64,000 nucleotides of DNA from contig NZ_CP053069.1 in NCBI RefSeq assembly GCF_013003965.1, forward strand, positions 1,519,419-1,583,418, in the 5' to 3' direction. Shown in pieces: positions 22,584-31,338 of the stretch. Origin of the DNA: Usitatibacter rugosus. GTDB lineage: Bacteria; Pseudomonadota; Gammaproteobacteria; Burkholderiales; Usitatibacteraceae. Each line of letters opens with the position of its first letter. The first letter of the stretch is position 1. The notes beneath the pieces were generated by a model. That model ran no database searches. It saw only the letters and a program-made list of their open reading frames with translations, and was not told the origin of the DNA. Both the position numbers and the translations under genes were made by a program.

Positions 22584-23594
22584 ATGAGGCCTCGCTACGA
22601 GACCCCGCCGCACCTCACCATCTCCATCACGGACACCTGCAACCTGGCTTGCAAGTGGTGCTATGCCGATTGCGGCAGCAAGCGGGAGCGCCGTCCGCTC
22701 GAGACCGGGGAGTGGCTTTCCTTCATCGACTACCTGGCCGAGAACGGCTTCATCCAGGTGTACTTCGAAGGCGGCGAGCCGTTCCATCTGCGCGGCTTCA
22801 TGCGCATCCTCGCGCACGCCACGCCCAGGATGATGACCTTCGTGAGGACCAACGGAACGCTGGTCACTCCGCGCCTCGCATCGCGCCTCGCAAAGCTCGG
22901 CGTGGGCCGGATGCTGGTCGACATCCAGGGCGCCAACGCTGGCACCCACGATGGGCTCACCGGCAGCCCCGGCAGCTTCGACAAGGCTTGCGCCGCGGTC
23001 CGGCGCCTCGCGGGCGAGGGCATAAAGACCGACGTACTCGTGATCCTCAACCGCCGGAACGCCGGCGAGCTCCAGGCGCTGGCCGACCTCGCGCGCGAGA
23101 TGGGCGCCAAGCGCCTGGGCATCCTGCGGCTCTATCCCCTCGGCCGCGCCAAGCGCGCGTGGACGGAGCTTTCCCTGTCCATCGAGGAGCAGCAGGCCGC
23201 GGTGACCGCCGTTCGTCCCGGCGAGGGCTTCGAGATCATGCAGTCCTGGCATCCGCGCGACCGCAACTGCTGCTGGCAGGCGGCCGCCGTGAACGCGACG
23301 GGCGATTCCATCGGCTGCATGTACCTGCGGGAATACGTGAACTTCGGCAACGTCCTCGAGACGCCGCTGCTCGAGACGTGGAGCACGCATCCGCTCTACC
23401 AGCAGCTGCGCAAGGGCAACGTGAAGAGCTCGTGCTCCTCGTGCAACGAGAACGACGGGACCCAGGGCGGCTGCCGCTCGACGGCCTACGCCTTCCGCGG
23501 CTCCTGGGACGCCCCGGACCCTTTCTGCTCGCATCTCAACGATGGGATCGATTTGCGTGTCCTCCCGATACGATTGCTACCGCAGGACGCCTGA
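22584..23594 (+). CDS. Radical SAM / SPASM-type maturase
   Basis: The 336-residue protein has the CxxxCxxC cluster at Cys 19, 23, 26 (CNLACKWCY) and a GGEP-like turn (EGGEPFHL). Its C-terminal auxiliary-cluster Cys follow CX9GX4C, then CX2CX9C, then X17C, close to the SPASM pattern. This architecture belongs to enzymes such as PqqE and AnSME that modify peptides or proteins. The ATG at 22584 has AGGGAGG upstream. The 3' end overlaps the PqqD-like gene by about 50 bases. No small precursor peptide is visible beside it, so the substrate is unknown. Confidence 0.92.
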   Translation: MRPRYETPPHLTISITDTCNLACKWCYADCGSKRERRPLETGEWLSFIDYLAENGFIQVYFEGGEPFHLRGFMRILAHATPRMMTFVRTNGTLVTPRLASRLAKLGVGRMLVDIQGANAGTHDGLTGSPGSFDKACAAVRRLAGEGIKTDVLVILNRRNAGELQALADLAREMGAKRLGILRLYPLGRAKRAWTELSLSIEEQQAAVTAVRPGEGFEIMQSWHPRDRNCCWQAAAVNATGDSIGCMYLREYVNFGNVLETPLLETWSTHPLYQQLRKGNVKSSCSSCNENDGTQGGCRSTAYAFRGSWDAPDPFCSHLNDGIDLRVLPIRLLPQDA

Positions 23595-23880
23595 CGTCCG
23601 CGTCCGCGAAGTTCCGGAAATGGAATTCTGCCTCGCCTATGTTCCGGCGCGGGCCGAGCTCTACCGCCTCAATCCGTCGGCGTGGTTCGTGCTGAGGATG
23701 TGCGATGGGCTCACCGAGCCGGAGTTGGCGCAGGCCTACCACGGGGCGCTGGAGCCCGTGCTGAGCCTCGAGGACTGCCGCCGCGAAGTGCGCGGCGGCC
23801 TGGAGAGCCTGCTGGGGATGGGAATCATCGAGAAGGTGCACGCGGTGCCACGCACCGCGAAGGTGACGAAGCGCAAATAA
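23542..23880 (+). CDS. PqqD-like peptide-binding protein
   Basis: About 112 residues with a typical PqqD/RRE pattern: YRRTPDVRVREVPEM, then AELYRLNPSAWFVLRMCDG and a helical C-terminus. The family delivers a peptide substrate to a radical SAM/SPASM partner. The gene overlaps the radical SAM gene, implying coupled translation. The start could be the ATG at 23542 or a GTG at 23557 (VSSRYDC); I kept the ATG. The basic tail is KVTKRK. Confidence 0.82.
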   Translation: MGSICVSSRYDCYRRTPDVRVREVPEMEFCLAYVPARAELYRLNPSAWFVLRMCDGLTEPELAQAYHGALEPVLSLEDCRREVRGGLESLLGMGIIEKVHAVPRTAKVTKRK

Positions 23881-23893
23881 AGGAGAAAAGGCG

Positions 23894-24460
23894 ATGGCCA
23901 TGAAGAGTGACAAGAAAGATGTCGAGCAGATTCTCAAGAGACGGGGCCGGGATCAGTCACCGCAAGTCGCGGTGAGCGCGACCGAGATCCGGTCGTGCGG
24001 CGTGATGGGCAAACCCGAGCCGATTCCGATGGGCACGCCCGGTGTGCTGGGCGGCATCGTGATCATCTGGGAGTTCGAGGTCCAGTTCGAGGACCTCCCG
24101 GCCTTCCGGACCTTCCTCGACAACAACGAGGTGCTGCTGCGCCAGGGAATCTCGACGCTCGATGCCCAGGCGCAATACCTCGGAACCTACATGCTGCACG
24201 AAGGCGGAACGCCGTACTTCCGCACGATCTGGGCCTACAAGGAATTGCAGACGATGCTCGACCTTTGGGCCAACCTCACCAGCGGCAACGTGAGGAACAT
24301 GGTCAAGGAGCTGCGGAGCTTCTGGCTCAAGGATCCGGGCCGGAGCGAGGCGCGGTGGGCACCCGCCCGGCGCAACATCATGGGACAGAATCACGATCAC
24401 GATGATGCCTTCACGCAATTGACGGTCGAGGCCGCGCAGGAGCTGGCCGCCGGGAGCTGA
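23894..24460 (+). CDS. Unknown protein of radical SAM/PqqD operon (possible alpha-beta barrel fold)
   Basis: The 188-residue protein lies 13 bases after the PqqD-like gene, with AAAGGAG upstream of its ATG. Residues 1-50 are polar and probably flexible, with a single Cys in EIRSCGVMGKP. Residues 50-145 alternate strand and helix (GGIVIIWEFEVQF, LPAFRTFLDNNEV, PYFRTIWAYKELQTML), suggestive of a dimeric ferredoxin-like alpha-beta barrel. I do not recognise the family. It could be the substrate or a partner of the maturase, both by position only. It ends one base from the facing subtilisin gene. Confidence 0.75.
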   Translation: MAMKSDKKDVEQILKRRGRDQSPQVAVSATEIRSCGVMGKPEPIPMGTPGVLGGIVIIWEFEVQFEDLPAFRTFLDNNEVLLRQGISTLDAQAQYLGTYMLHEGGTPYFRTIWAYKELQTMLDLWANLTSGNVRNMVKELRSFWLKDPGRSEARWAPARRNIMGQNHDHDDAFTQLTVEAAQELAAGS

Positions 24461-24461
24461 T

Positions 24462-27368
24462 TCAAGGACGTACCTCCAGGCTGGCCCCGCCGACGATCTG
24501 GCCCCCGGAGCGCTGTGCGACATGCACGCGCCGGGGGACGGCGGCGGCGGGAGCGCCGGTCACGGAGATCGACGCCCCCACAGGTTGCCCGGGGCCCAGG
24601 ACCAGGCGGGGAACGTAGAGCGGGCCTTGTCCCAGGGTGAGCTCGACCTCGCCGCCCGCCACATCGACGATCCTGGCCTCGCCGGTCACCTGCCCGCGAC
24701 GTGCGAGCGGCAGCGCCGATTGCGGCAGGCGAAGCACGACCTGCCCGCCCCCGAGCTCGGACGAGACCTCGAGGCCGGTCGATTCGCTGGCAGCAGCGCC
24801 CGCGACGGTGAACTGCATCGTCCACGGCGACGGATGGGACGCGGCGACGACCTGCACCGTCCTCATCGCCAGGTTGTTGCGCGTGCCCAGCAACGCCCAG
24901 GGTTGCGAAGCACCGAGCCACGGATCCTGCGCATTCTGGAGCTGCACGATGAGCGTGAGCGGCCGATCGGCGGGCCCCGCGGGGGGCGCGAAGCCGAACT
25001 CGAGCTCCGCGAATTGTCCGGGAGGCAGGGAGGCAATCTGCTGGGTGCTACCGGGTTGCGTGAACGCACCGCCCGTCGCCGCGACGAAAAGGCCGGCCGT
25101 CTGCCATGCGTCCATCGGCACATAGGTCGCACCTTCGGCCCACGCCAGGTGGACCTGCGTGTTGGCAGCCACCTGCGTGCCCCGGTTGCGCACGCGGACG
25201 CGCACGATGTTCGTTGCCGCGCCGCCGGGGCCTCTCGAAGGATTGGCGACCGGGACGCGCGCCATGTCGAGGATCTCGATATCGGGTGAAGCCCAGATGA
25301 CCGTCGCGACATTCGGTTCGAGTCCGGTATCGGACGGGTCATCCTGGATCCACACGTCGACCGCGCGCGGTGAGTTGCCGATGAGCGGACCGACCTGCAG
25401 GTATCCGAACCCGAAGCCGCGGTCGGGGATCGTCAACTGCTGGTTGCCCGCCGTGTCGGCCAGCAGCTGCTTCAAGTGGGCCCAGGTGAGGCTGAGCCCA
25501 TGGCGCTGGAACAGGCACGCACAGATTCCCGCCACGTACGGGGCGGAGAAGCTGGTCCCCGATTTCTCGCCGTACAGGGATTGAGGCGAGTCGATTCCGC
25601 GGTTGCAGGACCAGGGCACGCGCACGTTTTCGCCGCAGGCCGCGACCTCCGGCTTCACGCGGCCGTCGCGCGTGGGGCCCAGTCCGCTGGTGCTCGCGAG
25701 CTGCGGCGGAACCTTGCCGTCGTGGTTCCCGACGGTGATCGCATGGCGCGCCGTCCCCGGCGTCCCGAGCGTGAGCGACTTGTCGTCGACCCACGTCGTG
25801 AAGAAGACGTGCGCGATCTCCTTCATGGTCACCGGATCGTAAAGCCGGTTGTTGCGATCGATCCAGGCGTGGAAGGTCCCCGATCCGTTCACCTGGGTGG
25901 CATGGACCTCGATGAGCGTCACGCCCTGCGGCATGGCCGCACCCGCGGGCACGAGAAAGAGGACGCTCACGCGGTTGGCACCGGAGATTCCGGTCTCGGT
26001 CGAGTCGACGACGACCTGGACTCCGCTCGGGGTGATCGCCGTCACCGCGTCGCCCGGGGAAACCGTGAGCGTCAGTGGCGGGGGGCCGGGCACGGTGATC
26101 GTCACGTCGAAGCGATCGTCGTCGTCGTACCAGATCTCCACCGCGTCGCTCAGCACGGCCTGGGCATCGCAACTCATGTGCAACGTCGTCGAGGTGCCCT
26201 GCGCGAGCGTGCTGGTGGCGTGGCATGCGGTCCCCGTGGAATTGCCCGCCGAGAGCGTGATGGCCCGGCCCGGCTTCTCCAGCAACGCGTCGAGGAAACG
26301 CTCTCCCATCGAGGTCCCGTCATGCGACCCGAGGTTGTCGCCGTTGCTCAGGTTCACGACGCACGGCAGGCCCAGCGCTTCGGCTCGCGCGAAGATGTAG
26401 CTGAAGGCATCCATCACCTGCACGTTGTCGGCGAGCGCGTTGGCGGAATGGGGATCGGCCTGCGCGACGAAGATGATGTCGGCACCCGGCGCGCTTCCCA
26501 CGCAGGTGGGATCCGCCCGTCCGTTCCCCGTGGCGATGCCGGCGACGGCCGTGCCGTGCGACCCGACTTCTCCCCCGGTGTTGTGACGCACCTGCTGGTA
26601 GGCGGGGGTCCCGGGGAACGCGGAAAGCTGGTCGTCGATGTCCTTCCGGGTGTATTCGACGCCATATCCGAAGGAGGGGCTGATCTCATTGCGCACCGGC
26701 GCGAGCGTCTGGTCCCACAGGCCGAGCACGCGCGTGGCAAACCCCGGCTGCTTGCGGAAATCGGGATGGTAGAGGTCGAGCGTGGAGTCGATCACCCCGA
26801 CGATGGCACCCGTTCCGTTGAAGTCCGGCGAGGCACGCGCGGCGGTCCTCGGCGCCAGGACCTGGGTCGTGTCCGTGGAGGAGCCGGTCGGAACCACGCT
26901 GCGGGCGAGCTCGACATACCGGACTTCGGGCGCCTCCTCGAGGCGCGCGATCGCCGACTGCGGGACGAACGCCGTGAAGACGTCGCCCGCCTGGCTGCGC
27001 ACCGTCACGCCGAGCGCCGCGAGGCGGTCCGGCGTTGCGTCGGCGAGGATGAACGCGGAAAAAACGGGGTCGCCGGTCTTGCGCACCGAATCCGGCAGCG
27101 CGCCCTCGGCGAGCAGCCCGGCCGACATCGGGGCGAACAGGCGACCGTAGATCTCCCGGAGCTTGTGGATCATCGGCTCCTGCGCCCTCGCGGGGAAGGA
27201 CGCGAGGTCCTCGTTGACCGCCTTCAGCTCGGCGCCGATGTCCTCGATGCGCGAAAGCTCCCGGGACACCAGCTCGCGCCGTTCTTCCGCGTCCAGCTCG
27301 AGGAGCATGGCAAGGCGGGGATCGAGCTTGGGCCTCGGCTGGCGTTTGGCGGGTGCCGTCGGGGGCAT
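24462..27368 (-). CDS. Large subtilisin-like (S8) serine protease without signal peptide
   Basis: The 968-residue protein has the S8 triad: Asp in GVIDSTLD near residue 191, His in GSHGTAVAG near 271, and Ser in SGTSFSAPYVAG near 606. A large insert lies between His and Ser. Residues 1-170 look like an inhibitor-type prodomain preceded by a charged helical segment. After the catalytic domain come beta-rich regions of about 300 residues. No signal peptide or membrane helix is seen, so it may act in the cytoplasm or leave by a non-Sec route. It converges on the radical SAM operon, which raises a possible processing role. Confidence 0.93.
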   Translation of the reverse strand: MPPTAPAKRQPRPKLDPRLAMLLELDAEERRELVSRELSRIEDIGAELKAVNEDLASFPARAQEPMIHKLREIYGRLFAPMSAGLLAEGALPDSVRKTGDPVFSAFILADATPDRLAALGVTVRSQAGDVFTAFVPQSAIARLEEAPEVRYVELARSVVPTGSSTDTTQVLAPRTAARASPDFNGTGAIVGVIDSTLDLYHPDFRKQPGFATRVLGLWDQTLAPVRNEISPSFGYGVEYTRKDIDDQLSAFPGTPAYQQVRHNTGGEVGSHGTAVAGIATGNGRADPTCVGSAPGADIIFVAQADPHSANALADNVQVMDAFSYIFARAEALGLPCVVNLSNGDNLGSHDGTSMGERFLDALLEKPGRAITLSAGNSTGTACHATSTLAQGTSTTLHMSCDAQAVLSDAVEIWYDDDDRFDVTITVPGPPPLTLTVSPGDAVTAITPSGVQVVVDSTETGISGANRVSVLFLVPAGAAMPQGVTLIEVHATQVNGSGTFHAWIDRNNRLYDPVTMKEIAHVFFTTWVDDKSLTLGTPGTARHAITVGNHDGKVPPQLASTSGLGPTRDGRVKPEVAACGENVRVPWSCNRGIDSPQSLYGEKSGTSFSAPYVAGICACLFQRHGLSLTWAHLKQLLADTAGNQQLTIPDRGFGFGYLQVGPLIGNSPRAVDVWIQDDPSDTGLEPNVATVIWASPDIEILDMARVPVANPSRGPGGAATNIVRVRVRNRGTQVAANTQVHLAWAEGATYVPMDAWQTAGLFVAATGGAFTQPGSTQQIASLPPGQFAELEFGFAPPAGPADRPLTLIVQLQNAQDPWLGASQPWALLGTRNNLAMRTVQVVAASHPSPWTMQFTVAGAAASESTGLEVSSELGGGQVVLRLPQSALPLARRGQVTGEARIVDVAGGEVELTLGQGPLYVPRLVLGPGQPVGASISVTGAPAAAVPRRVHVAQRSGGQIVGGASLEVRP

Positions 27369-27426
27369 GGAAGGTCTCTAAACCGGCGCGGGCGGAGCTG
27401 TTTTATGTGGTTCGATGCTGGGCCCT

Positions 27427-27515
27427 GGGGTACCCCCCGTCAAACGGGGGAGTCGTCCGGCGCCAGTGGGAATATTCCCACTCTCTTCGCGGCAGGTTCC
27501 GTACCCCCCGGGGGG
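27427..27515. repeat. Cluster of palindromes between protease and solute-binding gene
   Basis: Four self-complementary motifs lie within 89 bases: GGGGTACCCC (27427-27436), a hairpin CCCCCGT-CAA-ACGGGGG (about 27434-27450), the perfect 18-mer AGTGGGAATATTCCCACT (27465-27482) and CCCCCCGGGGGG (27504-27515). GTACCCCCC occurs twice. They lie after the stop of the solute-binding gene and before the protease start. They may be operators or transcript-end structures; no poly-U follows. Confidence 0.6.
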
Positions 27516-28517
27516 CTACTTCACGATGGCGTAGTTGAACAGCGCCACGGGCGGCAGGATGTCGAGCTGCTTGGCGACTTCCATGCGCACGATGAACGAG
27601 TAGCGCGAGAGCGTCTCGATGGGGATGTCGCGCGCCCGGAGGCGCTTTTGCAGCACCTGGACGGCCTTGAAGCCGGCGAACTGCCCGACCAGGTAATAGC
27701 TGGAAACCAACCCGGTCAGGACGGGGAAGGGGGAGTTGAGGACGGCCTCGGTCGCGGAGAACGTGGCGATGCGGTGCTCGAGCGCGGCGGCGGCGACTTC
27801 CTTCATCTGCGTGAGCAGGTAGGTGTCGGGCCCCAGGTAGAGCCATTCGGCCCCGGCCTGCTTGAGTGTGGCGATCTTGTCGGCGATGCCGGTGGAAAGC
27901 GGTTTGCCGCTGGCATCGCGATCGAACGCGACATCCACCACGCCGAAGCGCTGCGCGTTTCCGAGGCGCTTCAGCGACGCGACGATCGCCACCGAGTTCG
28001 CCTCGGCCGCGTTGTAGATCACGCCGAGCTTCTCGAACTTGCGGTACGTGCGCATCGACTCGACTTGCGCGGCGAGCGGCGCGACGTGGAACACGCCCGT
28101 GATGTCGCGGCCCTGGACCCGGAGCGCGGGCACCACCTTCGCCCCGACGGGATCGGCCACCATCGCGAAGAGCAGCGGGATGTCGGTCACGAAGCGCTGC
28201 GGATCGGCCGCATCGTACGCACCCGCGATGCCGAGCGTGGCCGTGGTGCCCCAGGTGAAGACGAGGTCGGGGCGCAGCTCCTTGATCTCCTTCGCGAAGC
28301 CCTCGAGGCGCGCCGGGGTCTGCGCCGCATCGCGCCAGATGAACTCCACCGGCACGCCCTGCTTGCCGAAGAAGTCCTCCATGCCGATCTCGACCTGCGT
28401 CTTGCCGCGCCAGGTCACCGCGTAGATGCGCATCGGCGCGGCGGCCTGCCCCCAGGCGCGCTGCGCGAGCGCCGCCGCGGAAAGCGCTCCGGCCTGCTTG
28501 AGGAAGGTCCGGCGCAT
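27516..28517 (-). CDS. Tat-exported ABC-type solute-binding protein (PF04392-like)
   Basis: The 333-residue protein starts MRRTFLKQAGALSAAALA, a Tat signal. Its body has the ABC_sub_bind pattern (RIYAVTWRGKTQVEIG, LVFTWGTTATLGIAG, GVIYNAAEANSV). The start ATG overlaps the stop of the upstream MFS fusion by one base (TAATG), so the two are coupled. No ABC permease or ATPase is present nearby. It may therefore pass its ligand to the sensor-transporter, an inference. The ligand is unknown. Confidence 0.88.
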   Translation of the reverse strand: MRRTFLKQAGALSAAALAQRAWGQAAAPMRIYAVTWRGKTQVEIGMEDFFGKQGVPVEFIWRDAAQTPARLEGFAKEIKELRPDLVFTWGTTATLGIAGAYDAADPQRFVTDIPLLFAMVADPVGAKVVPALRVQGRDITGVFHVAPLAAQVESMRTYRKFEKLGVIYNAAEANSVAIVASLKRLGNAQRFGVVDVAFDRDASGKPLSTGIADKIATLKQAGAEWLYLGPDTYLLTQMKEVAAAALEHRIATFSATEAVLNSPFPVLTGLVSSYYLVGQFAGFKAVQVLQKRLRARDIPIETLSRYSFIVRMEVAKQLDILPPVALFNYAIVK

Positions 28518-30571
28518 TACACGGTCGCCTTCGCGGGATCGCTCGCGGCAGCGCGCCGCGGCAGGAAGATCGCGGCGAAGATCGCCGCGCACACGAGCAC
28601 CAGCACCCCGATCGCGATGAAGGCCGTCTTGAAGCCGCCCAGCTCGAGCAGTGCCGCGGCCACGAGCGGCCCGCTCGCGTTGCCCATGCGCTCGACCATG
28701 CGATAGACGCCGTACACCGCGCTTTGGCCGAGCGTGCGGATCTCGTCCTTGCAGACCTCCGCGACCATCGCGGCCTGTGGGGAAATCGACAGCGACTGGC
28801 CCACGCCGAGCAGGAAGACCAGGATCAGCGGCGAGAGGAGGCCCAGCGGCAGGGCCATCGCGAGGCCCGCGAGCCCCGAGAGCGCGAGGCCGGCCGCGAC
28901 GAACAGCGCCTCGGGGTCGTTCTTGCGGCGGGCTCGGAGTGCCACGACCCAGTTGGCCATCCACGGCACCAGCAGCACCATCATCACCGAGTACAGCATG
29001 ATCATGCGGCCCGCCATCGCGGAGCTGCTGCCGACGTCGATGATGTAGAGCGGGATGAGGTAGAAGCAGTAGGCGATGAGGATCAGCTTCGCGGGAACGG
29101 CGGCGAGCAGTAGCAGCCCGAGGAAGCGGCGATTCGAGAAGGCGAGCGAGAGGCTCGCCCTCTTGGGTGCGGCAGCCGAGGACGCCGGCAGGAGGCGCTC
29201 GCCCGCGCCATCGATGGGAAGCCGGCGATACGCAAGCGCCAGCGAGCCGAACGTGAGCACGCCCCCCAGGGCCAGCGTGCCGCGGTAGCCGATGCCGTCG
29301 GCGAGGATCCCGCCGATCGACGGCCCGCAGATCATCGAGACCATGATGATGCCGACGAAGGCGGCCAGGCCCACCGTGCGCGTGCGCGAGTCGGTGTGGT
29401 CGAGCACGTAGCCCTGTGCGGCGACGAACGCGATGGCCCACGCAGCACCGCCGGCCGAGCGCCACACCAGCAGCTCCAGCAGCGTGCTCGACTGCGCCGA
29501 GAGCATGTGCGCGACACACGCGAGCCCCGCGCCGGCGAGGAAGGAACGGCGCCGCCCGATGCGCTCGCTCCAACCGCCCAGCACGGGCTGCGAGAGCGCC
29601 ACGACCAGCATGAAGGCGAAGATCGGCAGGCTCGCGACGACGCTGGGCGACATCGGCAACGGGCCGACTTCCAGCCCCGCGGCGAAGAGCGGCATGAAGG
29701 ACCGCGAGAGATCGTCGGCGAGCAGCAGCAGGAAAAAGGGCGCGCGCATGGCGCCGAGGATCAGCGCGGCGCCATGCGAGCCGTACGAGCGGCGCGTGTC
29801 GGAGAAGCTGAACGTCGAGCGTAACGTGCGCAGCTCAGCGATCGCGCGATGGATTCCCGTGCGGCTGCCTTCGTGGCGAGCGCGATACTTCGCCCGCAAG
29901 GATTCGAGGACCTGCTCGTAGCGCCGGGCCACGGCCTCCGAGCGAGCGCCGAGTGCCGCGCTGAGATCGCGGCCCAACCAGGTTGAACGCGGCAGCGCGA
30001 AGATGGCGCCCTTCGAGAGCGCGGCCACCTGCGTGCGGATGCGCCCCAGGTCGGCGAGCAAGCCGCCGGCGAGGAAGTAGAGGAGCTCGAGGGAGATGAA
30101 GAGGCTCACGACGGCGACGACGAGGAGGTCCAGCGACATCTCCTCGAAGATGCGGCGCACGTATTGCGGGTCGATCGATACGGCGAGCTCCGCACGCTCG
30201 GCCTCGTAGCCGGGCACCGGGATCCGCGTCGTGAGATCCGCGGGCATCTGCGGCCCCTGCGTGTGGAGTGCCTTGCCGTCGCGCAGGAGCTCGATGCGTG
30301 CGATCTCCGGATGGTCGCGGGCGGTGCCGGCGAAGAGCTCGGGCACGCCCACGAGCTTTTCCAGCGGGAGGTCGTACGCCGCGGCTTGCGAGAGGAGGCT
30401 GTTCAGCGAGCGGCCGGCGGTCTTCGCTTTCTCGAGCATCTGGGGCGCGATGCTCGCGTCGAACGCGCGGTACATCAGGCCCACGGTCGCGGCGATCGAG
30501 CCCATCACCATGACCATCACGGCCACCATCACCAGCCAGAGCTGCCGCTGGAAGAAGGTGCGGCCCTTCAT
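28517..30571 (-). CDS. Extracytoplasmic sensor fused to MFS transporter
   Basis: The 684-residue protein has a first membrane helix at about 11-33, a periplasmic region at 34-146, and a second helix at 147-170. A cytoplasmic HAMP-like/helical linker spans 171-265. A full MFS domain of about 12 helices follows from about 268, with WSERIGRRRSFLAGAG as the loop 2-3 signature. The sensor half resembles that of chemoreceptors or histidine kinases, here attached to a transporter. It overlaps the preceding sensor gene (ATGA) and the following solute-binding gene. The substrate and direction of transport are unknown. Confidence 0.87.
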   Translation of the reverse strand: MKGRTFFQRQLWLVMVAVMVMVMGSIAATVGLMYRAFDASIAPQMLEKAKTAGRSLNSLLSQAAAYDLPLEKLVGVPELFAGTARDHPEIARIELLRDGKALHTQGPQMPADLTTRIPVPGYEAERAELAVSIDPQYVRRIFEEMSLDLLVVAVVSLFISLELLYFLAGGLLADLGRIRTQVAALSKGAIFALPRSTWLGRDLSAALGARSEAVARRYEQVLESLRAKYRARHEGSRTGIHRAIAELRTLRSTFSFSDTRRSYGSHGAALILGAMRAPFFLLLLADDLSRSFMPLFAAGLEVGPLPMSPSVVASLPIFAFMLVVALSQPVLGGWSERIGRRRSFLAGAGLACVAHMLSAQSSTLLELLVWRSAGGAAWAIAFVAAQGYVLDHTDSRTRTVGLAAFVGIIMVSMICGPSIGGILADGIGYRGTLALGGVLTFGSLALAYRRLPIDGAGERLLPASSAAAPKRASLSLAFSNRRFLGLLLLAAVPAKLILIAYCFYLIPLYIIDVGSSSAMAGRMIMLYSVMMVLLVPWMANWVVALRARRKNDPEALFVAAGLALSGLAGLAMALPLGLLSPLILVFLLGVGQSLSISPQAAMVAEVCKDEIRTLGQSAVYGVYRMVERMGNASGPLVAAALLELGGFKTAFIAIGVLVLVCAAIFAAIFLPRRAAASDPAKATV

Positions 30572-31338
30572 CGGGCGTTCCCCAGGCTGCCCTCGATGGC
30601 GCCGATGCCGCGGTCCGCTTCATCCAGCCGCTTCTGGATCAACGCGAGCTCGCCGGATAACGCGTGCGTGCCGGCGGGGGTGGCGGCAGGGTCCAGCGCC
30701 GCGGCCGCCGTCGAGAGCGCGCGCTCGAAGCCGCGCTCGATCCAGACGAGGATCGCGAACAGGCCGAGCCCGAAGACCGTGAAGACGATGAGGCAGTTGG
30801 CCACGAGCTTGCGCGTGAAAGCCGTCATCGCCTCGCGCTCGGGGCCGCGGCTGTAACGGATGACGGCGTAGCCCGCCGGCTGGCCGAAGCTGTTGCGGAT
30901 GCCGGAGACGACGAGCGCTTCCTCCGGCGAGAGCGACAGGCTGTTCAGCTTCGGGTTGCGCGAGAACGCCTCGATCCATTCGGGCGGCAGCGGCGAGCCG
31001 ATCTTCGCCATGTCCGTGGCATACGCGATCTTCCCATCCTTGCCGGCGACGTCGATGCCCGTGAAGAGCTGGTCGGCCTTGCGGCGGCGCTCGATCACGT
31101 CCTGCAGCGTGGCGATCTCCCAGAAATCCTGGCCGAGGGAGAGGTTCTTCTCGGCGATGCCGTCGATCTCGGTGGCCACCATCAGCACGCGGTCGCGCTG
31201 CAGCCCGGTGAAGACGGCCTGGTACTTGAAGTAGAGCAGCAGGCCGCTCATCGACACGGCGAAGCCGATCACCCAGAACGCGAGCCAGAACAGCTTTCGC
31301 GTGAGGGCCTGCACGGGCGGCGTGCTTGCCGGGCTCAA
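30568..31338 (-). CDS. Two-helix membrane sensor protein (single Cache-like domain)
   Basis: About 256 residues: a membrane helix near the start (LFWLAFWVIGFAVSMSGLLLY), an extracytoplasmic domain containing DQLFTGIDVAGKDGKIAYATD, and a second helix (CLIVFTVFGLGLFAILVWIERG). It has a short cytoplasmic helical tail. No kinase, methyl-accepting or cyclase output is attached. The likely start is TTG at 31338 overlapping the GNAT stop, or GTG at 31314; the longer frame to 31389 overlaps GNAT too far. It is coupled by ATGA to the sensor-MFS gene, probably a partner. Confidence 0.75.
   Translation of the reverse strand: MSPASTPPVQALTRKLFWLAFWVIGFAVSMSGLLLYFKYQAVFTGLQRDRVLMVATEIDGIAEKNLSLGQDFWEIATLQDVIERRRKADQLFTGIDVAGKDGKIAYATDMAKIGSPLPPEWIEAFSRNPKLNSLSLSPEEALVVSGIRNSFGQPAGYAVIRYSRGPEREAMTAFTRKLVANCLIVFTVFGLGLFAILVWIERGFERALSTAAAALDPAATPAGTHALSGELALIQKRLDEADRGIGAIEGSLGNAR

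Noticed and set aside
25476-28706. A 1,076-codon plus-strand frame
   Set aside because: It spans two minus-strand genes with good motifs and reads as Arg/Gly/His-rich low-quality sequence.
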